Of a DNA stretch of 64,000 nucleotides, positions 1-11,821 are shown piece by piece. Position 1 is the first letter of the stretch, and the number at the start of each line of letters is the position of its first letter. The notes beneath the pieces were generated by a model. The model worked only from the letters and a program-made list of their open reading frames with translations. It was not told the origin of the DNA and did not search any database. The stretch spans positions 51,325,501-51,389,500 of the forward strand of contig CP136898.1 of the NCBI GenBank assembly GCA_034359265.1. Reading direction: 5' to 3'. The DNA is from Canna indica (lineage: Eukaryota; Streptophyta; Magnoliopsida; Zingiberales; Cannaceae). The position numbers were made by a program, and so were the translations under genes.

Positions 1-1960
1 GAATGGTTAGACAATTGGGCTAGTAAACACATATCTCAAGCAGGAAAGATAGTGTTGATCAATTCTGTAGTAAACTCTATACCAATCCACAATTTGTTAA
101 CAACATGGATAGTGAAAAAGTGATAGAAGAGCACAAGAGTAAAAGCAGAAATTTTCTTTGGAAATCAAAGGAAGGAAGTCATGGGTGACCCTGAATAAAG
201 CAAGTGGAGGTTTAGGGATCAAAGACTTCAGCATCACTAAATTCTCAATTCATGCAAAGAGAATTTTGTCATTCCTAAACAAGAAAAATAGACTATGGGT
301 CAAGTTGTTGCAGGAAAGATATGGGAAGGTGCACCCTTGGGATCATAAGAAGAAAGGAGGTTGGTATGGGACTTTTAGAAGTTTAATAGAAGCAATGTGG
401 AAGGTGAGGGTGGTCTAAAAATTAAAATTGGGAATGAAAAAGATACCAACATTTGGGGTGACCCATGGATAGAATGACTACCATTCAATAGATGGCCGAC
501 ATATATTAACATGAATCAACAGTTCGAGAGGGAAATGGAGAATGGGATTTGAAGATACTTAGAGGTATGTTTGGGGAGGAGTTGGTAAGGAAAATTCAGC
601 AAGTTTATATAGCCAAGAAGGATACATATGATAGATGGGTGTGGGTTCATAATGAGAAAAGGAAGCTAAATTGTAAAACAGCCTATAATTTCCTGAAGTG
701 TAAGATGAATGCAGGAAATAAGGAAAACATCAACTGGTTAAGAGTTTGGGAGATGAATGCATTGCCTAGAGTAAAAATATTTGTGTGGAAATTATTGCAG
801 GGGAGGCTCCCACAACTGAGTTGTTGTCAAAAATAAGTAAAATCCAAATTTATCCCTGCTATTGATGTAAAGAGGAGGTAGACAATGCTAATCACATTTT
901 TTACAAGTGTAAAGCAGCAACAAAATTTTGGAAGGAACTAGAAAGGACCAGTAACATCAGATTTGTGAAAAGGGAGAGTTGGATTGAGGGGGGATGGCTT
1001 GAGGAAGGAGAAGGTTTGGGAAAGGAAGAGATGAACAAACTGGGTTGATAGCAATTGGACACTGGTTCATTTGGAAGAACAAAAATAAAATTTGCTTTCG
1101 AAATAGTAGTCAAGGAATCAATACTTTGATATTTAGAACCATGGCAGACTGCAGTAATATAAATGAATGCAAATTGAAAGGTAGAGTAGAAAGAAAGAAG
1201 AATCTGGTAGCTGAAGGTGATACAGTGACAAGTCTTAACCAAAGAAATTATCAGGTTCAGAGTGACAGTGAAATTATTTTTTTTTGTGATACAGCCTGGA
1301 GTAAGGAAACAAAAGATGCAGGTATGGGTTTTGTGATTGAAGATGGGAGTGGAAACAAGCTCTATGAAGCTGGTTGCTATAAAATAATTGAAAATCCTAT
1401 GATGGCTGAAGCTGAAGCATTGCTATATGGCCTGAGAAAGATAAAGGAGTTGCATCTAAAAAACTTGAAGGTTTTTTCAGATTGTCTAAACATCATCAAT
1501 ATGCTTAACAGAGCCAGAATGACTCCATGGTTCATGAAGGATATCATCACCGATATTGAGGACGCAGCAAGAAACATTGGCAGCAAGGGATGGTATCATA
1601 TAAAAAGAGATAAAAATTGTGTAGCTCATAATCTGGCAAAGGGGGCATTAGCCGATAAAAAGGAATGGGAGAGAAACCACTTGTTTAGTAGTAATCTTGT
1701 TAATGTCTGTTATAGGAATATGCAAAGTAAGCTACCTGCGAGTAGCAGTAGAGAAAGTTATGTTTCTTTACTTTCAACTATAGATGCTCCTGTAATCAAT
1801 TTGAGAGATATAAATAAAGAATTGGATGCTCAAGGTGGAATATATTTCTGTTCAATTGGAGGCGAGGAATGCACGACAATTAGTCCGTTGTTTTCTCTAC
1901 CCTCCCAGTTGAGTGGGGAGTGACCACTTTTATTGAGCTTTTTTGGAAGAAAAAAAAACA
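1..1960 (+). mobile_element. L1-type LINE, 3' part (RT thumb, zf-RVT, RNase H)
   Basis: The window opens inside a non-LTR retrotransposon ORF2. Bases 1-418 encode the region after the RT fingers/palm (WASKHISQAGK, then ASGGLGIKDF), which is conserved in plant LINEs. Bases 549-930 encode a zf-RVT segment (VWVHNEKRKLNCKTAYNFL, then a CX2C...HX4C knuckle around 858-910). Bases 1045-1923 encode RNase H. The element ends soon after the RNase H stop, near a short A-rich tract at 1950-1960. Stops and frameshifts between the three blocks, for example around 122 and 420-540, show it is dead. The 5' half lies outside the window. Confidence 0.9.
1045..1923 (+). pseudogene. LINE RNase H domain (end of ORF2)
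   Basis: This 292-codon open stretch contains a plant-LINE RNase H domain. The acidic positions are visible: FCDTAW (first Asp), AEAEALLYGL (Glu), VFSDCLNII (Asp) and NCVAHNLAKGA (the last His/Asp site, with Asn-Cys in this family). In LINEs this domain would remove RNA from the RNA:DNA hybrid during target-primed reverse transcription. It is intact over its length but detached from a working RT by upstream breaks, so I treat it as part of a dead element. About 80 codons beyond the domain (residues 215-292) match nothing I recognise. Confidence 0.85.
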
Positions 1961-2093
1961 TTAATCCTAACACATGGAAAATTGTGATTTTTTTTAGAAA
2001 AATCATTTTAAAACTGAACTAAACTGAATCGCACCAATAATTTTGGTTTCATTTTTTGTTCAATTTAAAATCCAATTCAGTTCGATTCAATTG

Positions 2094-4578
2094 TGTAGTA
2101 CCCACAAAAAAAAATTCTTTTTATAATTTTTATTTAATTATTCCGGCAGGATAAATTGGTCGTGCGTCAGGATGGGCCGGATGAACGCTGGAGGGCATGT
2201 TGAATATTGGCCTTTGCGCTCAAGGTAATTAATTTATCTAAGTTTGATTAGTCCTTAGATGAGTAGTTGGGTTTGAGACGAGTCCGGAGGTTCAAACGGA
2301 ACTCGAATCAGACTTGTATTGGTCGGTTATGGTTTGTTTTAGACTTGACTTAGGTTAAGGGGCACTTTGATCATTTGGCGATTGAGATTTTAGTATTTAT
2401 ACCTCATCCCTCAGGGGCACGCAGCTCATAGCAGCAGTTGCACACCTCCTTGGGCATCCATAGGAAGAGACACACACATGGAGAGGGAAGAATGGAATCT
2501 TAGTAGACTGCTCTTGGCAACGTCGGACGTCATCCAATTTCACGATCAAAGGAGAGTCTGTGATCCGATCGTATTAAAATTTGGAAAGATTTTGCTACGT
2601 CAAGTTTCGCCTAATCGGGCGATCGAGACACTATCCTGGGGCTGATCGGACTGAAAATTGGGGAGCATGTCTGAGACCCCTTGCCTCTGGATGGGAACGG
2701 TGGAAATCTATTTTGGAAGGCTAGATTTTTGGATACATGAGAGTGAAGGAGAAGGCGTGGGAGGATTTGGAACTTGGCAGCACGCCCGGACTTCGTTGAC
2801 ACGGAGGCGCAGAGGACCGTCTTCCTTTCCAATCTTCTTCTCTGGTGAGTGGATTTGGACATGTCTCTTCCATGTTCATCACCATTGCCGTCGTCCCTTT
2901 GAACGAGGATTTTGGTTGATTTCGATTGGTTTTTCTCATATTGGAATCGGATTGTAGAACAGAGGATTAACGTCTTGTTGTCGTGGATTTTTAAATCGGA
3001 TTGTAACCTTTGGCTGCATGGTTCATGGCCAATTTTGGTGATGCCACCCCTAAATGATTCATGTAGATGGCATTGGAACGTGATGAATTGTAAAGGCTTC
3101 ACCTTAGGGATTCACCTAGATGTGATTAGGACAAAACTAAATGTAGAGACTTAAATTCAGGATAAACATGGAACCTAGGCTCACCTAGAAACTTATTGAT
3201 TATTAGATTAATATTATATGATGGCTCCACTATAGGAAGAGGGTAAGGGCTGAATTCCCCTTTGGGAAATATCCGGGTATGGATGGTCGGCCCTATAAGG
3301 TAGGGACATAGGTCGGATGGACATTTGGCTAACTTTATACTATACATCATGACATGTTATTAATGTTGTGCGTAGTTATTTCTTACATGTTCAGATACGG
3401 TGTTCTTATGATGTGGATGATTCTTCATGTTGGAAATTACTATCGTTTCATATGTTGTTCTATGTTATGCATTGGATAGGTATTTATGTTAATATATAAA
3501 CACGTGGGTATATGGATATGTAGCATGTGAATGTAATGGCACATGGACATGTTGGTATATGGATATGTAGCATGTGAATATAATGGTATGTGGATATGGA
3601 AAGGCCGTAGTACGGCCATGGTATATATACATGCACGGGGAATATTAAGGGCCCTAAAGGTTCTAGAGCATTTTTACTAGATATGTGGATGGTATTTTTA
3701 TTTCTTTATGATTATGTTTATTATGCATGGATATACTTGGGTGTGCTTGTGATTGCTCTCTCTCTCCCTTATGGATTTCTAGATCGGAAAGCTCATTAGC
3801 CGCCACACTGACGACCGACCCGGAGTGGCATGGGCGGGAAGCTCGTTGAGCCAAAGCCAGACTCAGTGACCGACTCGTAGGACCGACGGATCCCTGGATT
3901 ATTGGACCGACGGGTCCCTGGATATACGACCGATGGGTCCTTGGATCGGGAAGCTCGTCAGCCCACCACACTAACGACCAACCCGGGGTGGCTTGATTGG
4001 TTTTGGTGATTATATATGCATACTGGTTGTTATATTATATCTGGATTGGTAATCATGCATGCTCGGTACTGCTTATGAGTTATATGCATACCTGCTATTA
4101 TATATATTTACTCGCTAAACTTATATTACTTGGGCATGATGGGTAGAGGACTGAACCAATCACTAAGTCCTAGTTGGACTTGCGATTTTATATGTTATTT
4201 TTCTTGTAGAATCTGAGCGTGATTAGAAGGGTACTGGATGCAGTAGTGCGTAGGGACAGCGAATCTCGTAACGTGTCTTGGTTTGGGTGTTTACTCGAGT
4301 CTGTAGAGGGTTTTATATTATTCTTTGAGTCATGTAGACTTAGGTTTAGTTTTCTTATTTTCGCACTTTTGATGTTGAGGGGTTTTATTGTGTTAAACTG
4401 ATTTTCTTTCAAAAAGATTTGGAATTTAGAATTTATTCAATTTATGTATTTCTGTAAACCGTGTTGATTTTATAAACCGTGCAAGTTTTGTGATTTAATC
4501 TGATTGTCTTGGTTGGATTAGGCTTCAGAGAACGGGTGGTACGTCTGGCTGATCATATCCTGAATTTAAGGTGTGACA
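2094..4578 (+). mobile_element. Solo LTR, Tekay/Del-like Ty3/gypsy
   Basis: The sequence runs from TGTAGTACCC to GGTGTGACA, the terminal pattern I associate with long LTRs of plant chromoviruses of the Del/Tekay type. Length is about 2.48 kb. Flanking 5-mers are AATTG (2089-2093) and AGTTG (4579-4583), a one-mismatch target-site duplication. Inside is a duplicated module at about 3783-3825 and 3946-3990 (GGGAAGCTCGTCAGCCC...ACGACC), and three copies of a GACCGACGGGTCCCTGG-like unit at 3880-3950. No gag-pol lies on either side, so recombination between LTRs probably removed the interior. Several open frames inside are chance. Confidence 0.72.
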
Positions 4579-5393
4579 AGTTGTATATGAAAAAAAAAAT
4601 ACTAATTTTGGTTCAGTTTTAATTCGCTTAGATTGGATTCGGTTTGGATGGAATGGATTTAGGCTTTCTGCATGTGATTGATTAAATCTTAGTCGAATTT
4701 AGATATAACCAAATGCACATCTAAACTTAAGATGAATTGAACTTCAATTATATTTCATGCTTTAAGTAAATTGGACAATATCTACATAGGCTGCATTTGT
4801 CTGATTGAATTTATTTATTTATTTATTTTCTTTATAACATTAATCATTATAAAACATATACATACATGAAAAAATACACACAATGCGCACACATAGACGC
4901 AAAAATAAACGCATAAAATATTACTATTATTGATCAAAATTCATTGCAAACATATATGGATGTCTCATCACTAAGCTACCAGTGGATACGATTGAACTAC
5001 TTAATTAAATATTATTTTAATTAGATACATTTTCTGCAAATTAAATACTATGATTTTTATTATTATTATTATTATTTCGGACTATGATTTCTATTATTAA
5101 TGTTGAACTTTAGGACACATATATTATGCATTCATTTAATACTAGCTAGATTGAACCTAGGGAATTAATTAATTGTATAATAATTAATCTTAATATTTTG
5201 CAGAGTTAATTAATATTTTTTAATCATCATATGCAAATTGTTGCCACAAATTTAATTAAACGAAGACAATGAGAGCAACTCAACAATGAGTACTCCAGAA
5301 ATTGTACGAAGAAAATCAAAGATGATCCAGTACATTACATGGAAGGAAATCAAATACTTGCAACAAGAACACCTGCATGCCAAGATCAAGAAC
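4579..5393. other. AT-rich intergenic DNA
   Basis: I see no gene here. The stretch holds low-complexity runs (TTATTTATTTATT near 4815, TTATTATTATTATT near 5058) and poly-A/T blocks. From about 5200 it is the 3' flank of the minus-strand gene that ends at 5394. Confidence 0.7.
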
Positions 5394-6035
5394 TCAATCG
5401 TCGACGTCGTAGTCGTCGTCGCCGTCTTCCAAGCCATCTCGGTCGTACTTGGTCTTCTTCAGCAGCAGCGTCGTCATCCTTCTCGCGCTATCAAAGATGT
5501 CCACGGCGTCTTCCAAGATGGACGCGAGCCGAGCCATTTGCATCCTGCTGAGTTTCTTCTTCCTCGTCATCATATTCTTCATCAAGGTGATGTCAGACTC
5601 CGCCGCCGGGACATTGTAAATGATCAGAGCCAGAAAGTGGCGGAGCACGACCGGGCCGTCCATTTCCTCGAGCGTCTTCACGTTCATCAAATACTCGTAA
5701 GCACGAGAAACTCCTCCACGCTCCATCGAGAAAGCTCGCTTCATCAGTCTTCTTTCTTCTAGCGTGAGGCGCACGTCGACCAAGGCAGCTGAACCCTCGT
5801 CGACGTCGGGCGCTGCGGTACTGGAGGATGTCCGCGGCGGAGGTGAGGCGGAAGGAGGAAGGGGGAGGAGAGGCGGCAGTCTCGGCGCCTCGGCTGGAGG
5901 ATGGTCTTTGGTTGAAGAGGAGAAAGGAGGAGGAGAGGCGGCAGCCTCGGCGCCGGAAGTCACGCCGGAGGTGCCCAGCGACTGCGTCTTGGACTTGGAG
6001 CCGCGACCTTGGTTCTTCTTCTTCTTGGGCGCCAT
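5394..6035 (-). CDS. Uncharacterised basic/acidic protein, intronless
   Basis: I do not recognise this protein. Reading from ATG at 6035 (MAPKKKKNQGRGSKSKTQS) gives 213 residues; an in-frame ATG at 6065 would add ten. The 6035 ATG has G at -3 and G at +4, a good plant context. The protein has a lysine-rich start that could be a nuclear signal, a low-complexity Ser/Pro/Ala stretch (roughly residues 25-80), then a helical part with LTLEERRLMKRAFSMERGG, YEYLMNVKTLEEMDGPVVLRH and MTRKKKLSRMQMARLASIL, ending in an acidic tail (DGLEDGDDDYDVDD). The coding part is far more GC-rich than its flanks, as in many monocot genes, and has no stops in 640 bases. It could be a lineage-specific gene or a captured fragment. 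I know no catalytic motif in it. Confidence 0.55.
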   Translation of the reverse strand: MAPKKKKNQGRGSKSKTQSLGTSGVTSGAEAAASPPPFSSSTKDHPPAEAPRLPPLLPLPPSASPPPRTSSSTAAPDVDEGSAALVDVRLTLEERRLMKRAFSMERGGVSRAYEYLMNVKTLEEMDGPVVLRHFLALIIYNVPAAESDITLMKNMMTRKKKLSRMQMARLASILEDAVDIFDSARRMTTLLLKKTKYDRDGLEDGDDDYDVDD

Positions 6036-6065
6036 GGCAGGCTGATGGAAAGATTTAGATTTCAT

Positions 6066-7740
6066 GTCCCAATTTAATTAAATTACAGCCTGTCACTGAG
6101 AAGTTGTTGCAACCATAAATCAACTCCTTAATTTTTATAAGATTTTTAAAATTAGCAAATAAATATTTTTCTCTTAATTATGTTTATAAATATATTTTCT
6201 CATATTTTTATATAAAGTTATTAAATAAGTAAAAAATAGTTTATAATTTTGACATCTACATTCTTAAAATTAAATATCACACCATTAAATTCTTTATAAA
6301 TAAATAATGAATTTTTGAATTGTCAAAAGATGAAGTATGACTACCTAGTACCTACTACTTCCAAGTTTCAAATTTATTAGGTTTATTATTATGATTTGCC
6401 TATTACCATTAGCATAATATGATCGACTTATATTATAAAACTTATATTATATATGCAAAACTTTAAAAACAAGCTTATTCATGACTATAAACTTAGCTTT
6501 TTCACTCACCTTAACGAGTTGATTTTGTATTATTCATTAATATGTCAATTGTATTTGACATAATAATATTACTTGACTAATTAATATGATATATATATAT
6601 ATACACTAGTTGTACTAGCTACTCGTGCTTTCAACTGTTAAAATGTGATTTTAAAATAAAAAAGTTTGAAATTAAATTTTATATTTTTAATATATTATTA
6701 TATAACACGTAATTTTAAAAATTAAAAAATTTATAATTGAATTTTGTATTTTAATATAATAGTCTATCGAAATTTTTTGATATTTTCACATTTTATAATA
6801 TTATTTTAATTTAAAATTATATAAATTTAAAGTTAAATCTGATTTTAATAATTTTAGGACAATAATTATTTTAAAATTAAATTGTAAATTATTTTTTTTA
6901 TTTAAATTTTAAATTAAATTTGTAACTATAATTTAATATTTTTAATAATTTAAATAAAACTTTTAAAATTAAATATTTGTATACCTATATTTTTATAAAT
7001 AAGTTATCATATTATAAAAGAATTATACTTTTAAGAATAAAAATCGATAGTAAGATTAAAAAATTAGTTTAAATTAAATTACAATTTTAAATAGTAATAT
7101 ATAAACACACCACAAAGTATGTTTATTATAACCAAAATCATTTTTGTAAAACCAAAATCATACCTCATTCTTGGAAATTTTGTCAAACTTGTGTTTTTCT
7201 TTCCAACTTCTAAAGTCTTCCATTTTATTATAACTTGCAAGCAATATTCATTAGTAGGATAATAAAAATGTAACTACTAACAAGTTATCAAATTAAGTCT
7301 ATTTTGCTTAATAGTTTCAAATTCGTTTCAAAATGACATCGAGTGATATCAAAACGAATTTTAAGATATCATAAGTGAAATATAAATAAAAACATGATCT
7401 CCAACCCTTCCTATTGGTTGAAAATAGAAAGACCACAATGAGCCTATGATTTAGAACCGTAAGGTCGCATGAGCCAGTTATAAGCTACATAGGTCTCTAA
7501 AGAGATCAGAAATCAAAATCAAAAATATTTTTGAATTCATGTCGAGAGTGGACAAAACTCAACTGAATTATGCATATTATCATAAACTTCAACTAAACTG
7601 GATCAAAGTAATTAGATAGAAGATGATACCAAAATGTTTGATGCTAATTTTACCTAAAGCATCCAGGTGAAAGCTTGAAGTTGCAACATATAAGGATCAT
7701 TCATTCAACTCTTTGGTCAACTTCAACACACCATCAATCT
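6066..7740. other. AT-rich intergenic DNA
   Basis: No gene is visible. The sequence is strongly AT-rich, with long ATTTTAAAATTA-like stretches from 6640 to 7130, and a short TA run near 6590-6602. It includes the upstream region of the minus-strand gene at 5394-6035; I cannot point to a clear TATA element. Confidence 0.65.
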
Positions 7741-8700
7741 TTCACCCTTGTGTGGTAGCTCTCCCTACAAAAGAACAAGAGACCTTTGGTACCCAAATGA
7801 TTTTGGGTCCTTGAGGGTCAATGGGCTTAGGTACCCAAAGTGTCTTAACAACACTAGGGTTCACATTAAAAACACAATCATAGATCGCATGCCCATATAT
7901 ATCACAACAAAAGCAATCTCCATAAATTCTTTCTTTTTATTATTTTTGTGAACACGAGATCTAAAGTTAGAATATTTGACATGAGAAGTATGATGTGCAT
8001 GAGCATTCTTGAAAGAATTATTTGTATTTCTAAAATTCTTAAATGATGAATTACTAACTTTCTTGTTTAGAAAAACAACCTCATTTTTTCAAATCGTTCA
8101 TGGATTTATAAATAGCATGCAATTGAGTTTTCAACATGATGTTTTCATTCTTTAAAATGTTTTCTACTTCTAAGGCATGCACATGTGAACTAAGCTTAGA
8201 GTTTTCCATCTTTAGATTTCTATTTTCCTTCTTCCTTTTAACTAGCAAGGTGTACACTTTCTTATATTTACTTACTAACTCATCATATGGCATTTCATGT
8301 GAACTAGAATAGCTAGTATTATCATTATCATTATCATGACTAGGTGAAGAAGAAAGTACTCATTAATTATTTGCAACCATGACGCAAACTTTGGATGTGG
8401 CTTCATAGTCATGGCTAGATGGTGCTTCAAATATGTGAGATGTGGAGGTGGAAGTACTTGACCTCTTACTTGCTTTGTTCATCACAGTAGGGCAATTTTT
8501 CTTCACATGCCCATTTTCCTTGCAAGCATGACAAATCATCTTTCGTTTTCGGCTCTTAGAGTTACTCCTTTGACTATAAGCACTATAGACATCAAAACCG
8601 ATATTAGTAGTAGGTGAGTGACCATTCATCACCATCTTCATCAAAAGTGTCAATCTCTTTGGTCTTGGCATAATCATATAAAATATTTAAAGTTGTCCAT
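7740..8700 (-). mobile_element. Ty1/copia gag remnant
   Basis: On the minus strand 8677-8363 encodes a gag C-terminal region with a zinc knuckle CHACKENGHVKKNC (CX2CX4HX4C). It is followed at 8293-8081 by a charged coiled-coil segment (LVSKYKKVYTLLVKRKKENR and on). Then at about 7920-7750, in another frame, comes a second cysteine/histidine cluster with VWVPK-type repeats (TLWVPKPIDPQGPKIIWVPK). This order is that of long plant copia gags of the SIRE/Maximus type. The frames are broken between blocks, and no protease or RT follows on the left. An upstream block at 8700-8830 contains CCCCGACTCTCAGGCAGGAA, also seen near 45190. Confidence 0.75.
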
Positions 8701-8829
8701 AAATCATAAGCCGAAGAGTGAAAACCTTAGGCCAACACTCCTAACTTGAGCGTCGGAGTGTCTTTTGCACCCCAACAGCGTTGAACCAGATAAGGAGAGA
8801 CACCGAACCGAACCGAAAAGCCCCGACTC

Positions 8830-10211
8830 TCAGGCAGGAACAGTATCCATTTTAAAAGAAGTTGAAATTTAATCAATTCAAAAAATGAATAACTCTAGTG
8901 ATTAATGTTATTACCTTCTCAGCATAATTATCCATTTTATTTTGTAATTAAACCATTATAAAGATGAAAAACAAGTTTTGTAGGTTTATAAAATATTAAT
9001 TATGTATTTGTAGTTAGTTTACAAAATTATTATTTGCTAATATGGATGCAAGATATTTGTAAGATTTAATTAAGTTATTGGTAATTAATTTAAAAAATAT
9101 ATTCAATTAAATATAAAATTAATAAATAAATATTTATAAAATTTCAACAAAAAAAAATTCAATAGTCTAAAATAGTTTTTTATTAAATTATAAATAGATT
9201 GAGAACAAAAATTTGATCACTAGTCTAGAATTATTTGGTCAATAGATCGAAAACGAAAAATTAAGTTCAATAGTCTAAAATTATTTTCTGATTTAGTTTT
9301 AGTTAAAATGAAAACTTGGTTTCAAAAATTAATTTTCTAAAAAAGACGTTTGGTTAAAAAAAAAACATCAGTTTTAGAAAATAATATTAATCTTCATTAA
9401 ACAATTTTAGTAGTAATCGGATTTTGATTAAATTGTAACCTAATTCAAATGAAATAGTTTATAAAACATAATATGATGGTAGAAGAAAGTCACATAAAAG
9501 TAAGAGGAGTCACTATTTAACATTATAATTTGGAGTACAAACAACTAAGATAAATTTGTCAAAAATCAAAATATAAATTTTTGTATTCATTTTAAAAAAA
9601 ATTAAAATTTAATCAATTCAAAAAAATGGATAACTCTATTGATCAATATTATTACATTCTCAGCATAATTATTCATTTTATTTTATAATTAAACCATTAT
9701 AAAGATGGAAAAAAGCTTTATAAATTTATAAAATATTAATTATATAAATAGTCTAAAATAGTTTTTATTAAATTATATGGACTAATTTTAAGAAAATTGA
9801 GTTATTTTAAATCTTAGGTTGAGCTCAATTAGATATAAATTGGTTTAACTAATTTATCAAATTTAAATAATAGTTTGAGTCAAAAAATAAATTTTTATTT
9901 TATTTTTTTATAAATTAGATATAATTTGATTTACTTATAAATTAATTAATTTTATAAGAATATTATATTTATAAGTTTGTAACTGTATTTTGATATTGAA
10001 ATTAGTAGTCTCGAAATTATAATGTTACGATGTTTTCATTTTTATTAAGAAAATTAGTTTCATTGAAACATATTTTAATTCTGATTTCAATTCAGTTTTA
10101 TAAAAATACATAATCAAATATATTTTCATAAGCCGTTTTGATTTCGCTAACCAAACGGTCCTAAATAAATAAAAAAATCAAATCTCCCCTAAATCAAAAT
10201 TATTTCCTATA
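8830..10211. repeat. AT-rich intergenic DNA with a 155-bp direct repeat
   Basis: No gene is visible. Two direct copies of a block of about 155 bp lie at 8851-9006 and 9590-9745, sharing TTTAATCAATTCAAAAAA, TCTCAGCATAATTAT and TTAAACCATTATAAAGATG. They have diverged by scattered substitutions. The copies are about 735 bp apart and could be ends of one old inserted element or an old segmental duplication. Confidence 0.6.
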
Positions 10212-10730
10212 TCAGATTAATGCAGCCTCCATTTCCAGCCTCAGCTTCTCGTAAAATCTCGCGATGAACTCCTCCGCCCTCGCATCGATCGCATGGTCTT
10301 CTTCTGCGTCCAGTGCCCGAAGGTCCTCCTCCGCCCTCCCGTCGATCACATAGTCTTCTTCTGCGTCCAGCACCCAAAGGTCCTCCGCCGACGTGTAGCT
10401 GCTCATCTCATCGTCCCAAGACCAAGAGCTTGCCGGGGAGGACGGCACCTCGTGGAACGACTCCTGCCACGCCGGCGATGGAGGCGGCAAAAGGAGCGAC
10501 AACTGGCGTTGGTTCTCGTCAAGTTGGACGTGGAGAGGCCGCATGCCATCGACAAGGCTCTTCAACGCGGTGGCATCGGCCACGGTGGAAGGATTGTTCC
10601 TCTTCTTCTTCTTGGAAGATCTGAGGCTTAGCGCGGCGATGGCAGCTCGCATGATTCTGAGCGTGCTGCGCTTCTTGGATTTCTTTAGAGGTTCGGTGAT
10701 GATGGCATTGTTGTCTTCCTTCCGGTCCAT
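10212..10730 (-). CDS. DUF761-type small protein
   Basis: This is a 172-residue reading frame from ATG at 10730 (MDRKEDNNAIITEPLKKSKK). Codons upstream stay open but contain no ATG. The C-terminus IDARAEEFIARFYEKLRLEM is the conserved signature of plant DUF761 proteins (cotton-fibre-expressed-protein-like), which have no known biochemical activity. The N-terminus is Lys/Arg-rich (residues 16-45), the middle Pro/Ser-rich. Residues of the form LDAEEDYVIDGRAEED and LDAEEDHAIDARAEEF are tandem copies, so the signature helix is partly duplicated. The gene is intronless and GC-rich, as is usual in the family. The C-terminal match is convincing; function is unknown. Confidence 0.75.
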   Translation of the reverse strand: MDRKEDNNAIITEPLKKSKKRSTLRIMRAAIAALSLRSSKKKKRNNPSTVADATALKSLVDGMRPLHVQLDENQRQLSLLLPPPSPAWQESFHEVPSSPASSWSWDDEMSSYTSAEDLWVLDAEEDYVIDGRAEEDLRALDAEEDHAIDARAEEFIARFYEKLRLEMEAALI

Positions 10731-10830
10731 AATTTGAATGAGGAAGAAGAAGGGTGGCGAGGAGTTCTTCCTCTCCTCGCCCTCTGCCAAGTCTTGTGCT
10801 CCCTCCGATTAATCCATCGGAGAAGAGAGA

Positions 10831-10840
10831 AGCTTATAAG
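10831..10840 (-). promoter_or_regulatory. Possible TATA element of the DUF761 gene
   Basis: The minus strand reads CCCTTATAAGCTTC here, about 105 bp upstream of the start codon, a plausible TATA position. A two-codon frame (ATG GAT TAA) lies at 10817-10809; it would matter only if transcription starts upstream of it. Confidence 0.35.
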
Positions 10841-10859
10841 GGTGTGAATAATTCATCGT

Positions 10860-11821
10860 ATCCACTCCTTTGTGTCTAATTTGAGGACAAGGAAATAGGA
10901 GTAATTAATGGTCAAAGTCAACTCACTAAAACTGAATTCAAACATATCTCGCCTTTGATTAGGCTGCCTTCTGTTCTATCTTGTAATTAGAATCACCTGA
11001 TCAAAATCAAGCAGCAGTACAAGTTAGATGTATAAACTCTGCCTGAGACAAAGGAGAGTTGCCAAACTTATAATATAAAATTTTAAAAAAAGAGGCCCGC
11101 CTCCCACCTACCCAACGGGCGCGGGCTTGCGCGCCCACGTAACCGCATGGTGCGTAGCAGCCACGGGCTCATGAGCCCGAGTACCCACGCAGGCTCACGA
11201 GCCTACGTACTCGCTTGGCGCGTCACAAGCACGCTGCGTATGAGCGCCAAAGGGGTCGATACACTGGCACCGGTAATTACCAACACCTGCAAACCGACAA
11301 CGGCACTGGTTCGCAGGGGCTGAAACACTCCATTGCGACGCTGGCACTGCATTCTCCCTCGTACACTTGAACACATCTTATTTTTACGCATCAATGCCTT
11401 GTTCAAGCGTTGATATGTAAATATTATTATTTGTTTCTTCTTTACATTTCGACACCATTAACGGGCATCGAATTTTTTCCGCCAGTACCATGAAAGTTTC
11501 TTGTAGTGAATTCTATATGTGAGTTGTGTATAGTAAATAACATGATGATGTTAACAAGGATTGTCAAAACAAGATTCAAAGTATACCTCAAAGTATCACA
11601 ATGTTTAATTCACGACATTTGGAAAAAAAGACTGACCAAGACAAAACAAAGCAAATATTGGCGTTTGCCAACGAACATGTAGAATTTATGCTTTATAGGA
11701 GGTTTCCCATATGCTTTGCAATAGAAATGCTTAGGTTTTAATTGGGGCTTCAATCAAATCACCTCATTGACCAATCCAGATCAAATGCAAGACACCAAAC
11801 TGGGTATTCGGCGCTTGTGGC
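10860..11821. other. Intergenic DNA with a GC-rich palindromic patch
   Basis: Most of this lies downstream of the CTP synthase stop. The patch at 11090-11360 is GC-rich and full of short palindromes (GGGCTCATGAGCCC at 11166, AGGCTCACGAGCCT at 11191, GGGCGCGGGCTTGCGCGCCC near 11116). It looks like a fragment of an unknown repeat. I see no convincing gene in it. Confidence 0.5.

Noticed and set aside
2611..3154. Several frames of 70-160 codons
   Set aside because: They lie inside the probable solo LTR, on both strands and overlapping, with no recognisable domain.
5286..6058. Plus-strand frames rich in Arg/Glu/Gly
   Set aside because: They are antisense shadows of the minus-strand gene at 5394-6035, which has the better start and domain-like composition.
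11203..11406. 67-codon minus-strand frame
   Set aside because: It starts in a GC-rich palindromic patch, has no ATG context or domain, and I see nothing supporting a gene.
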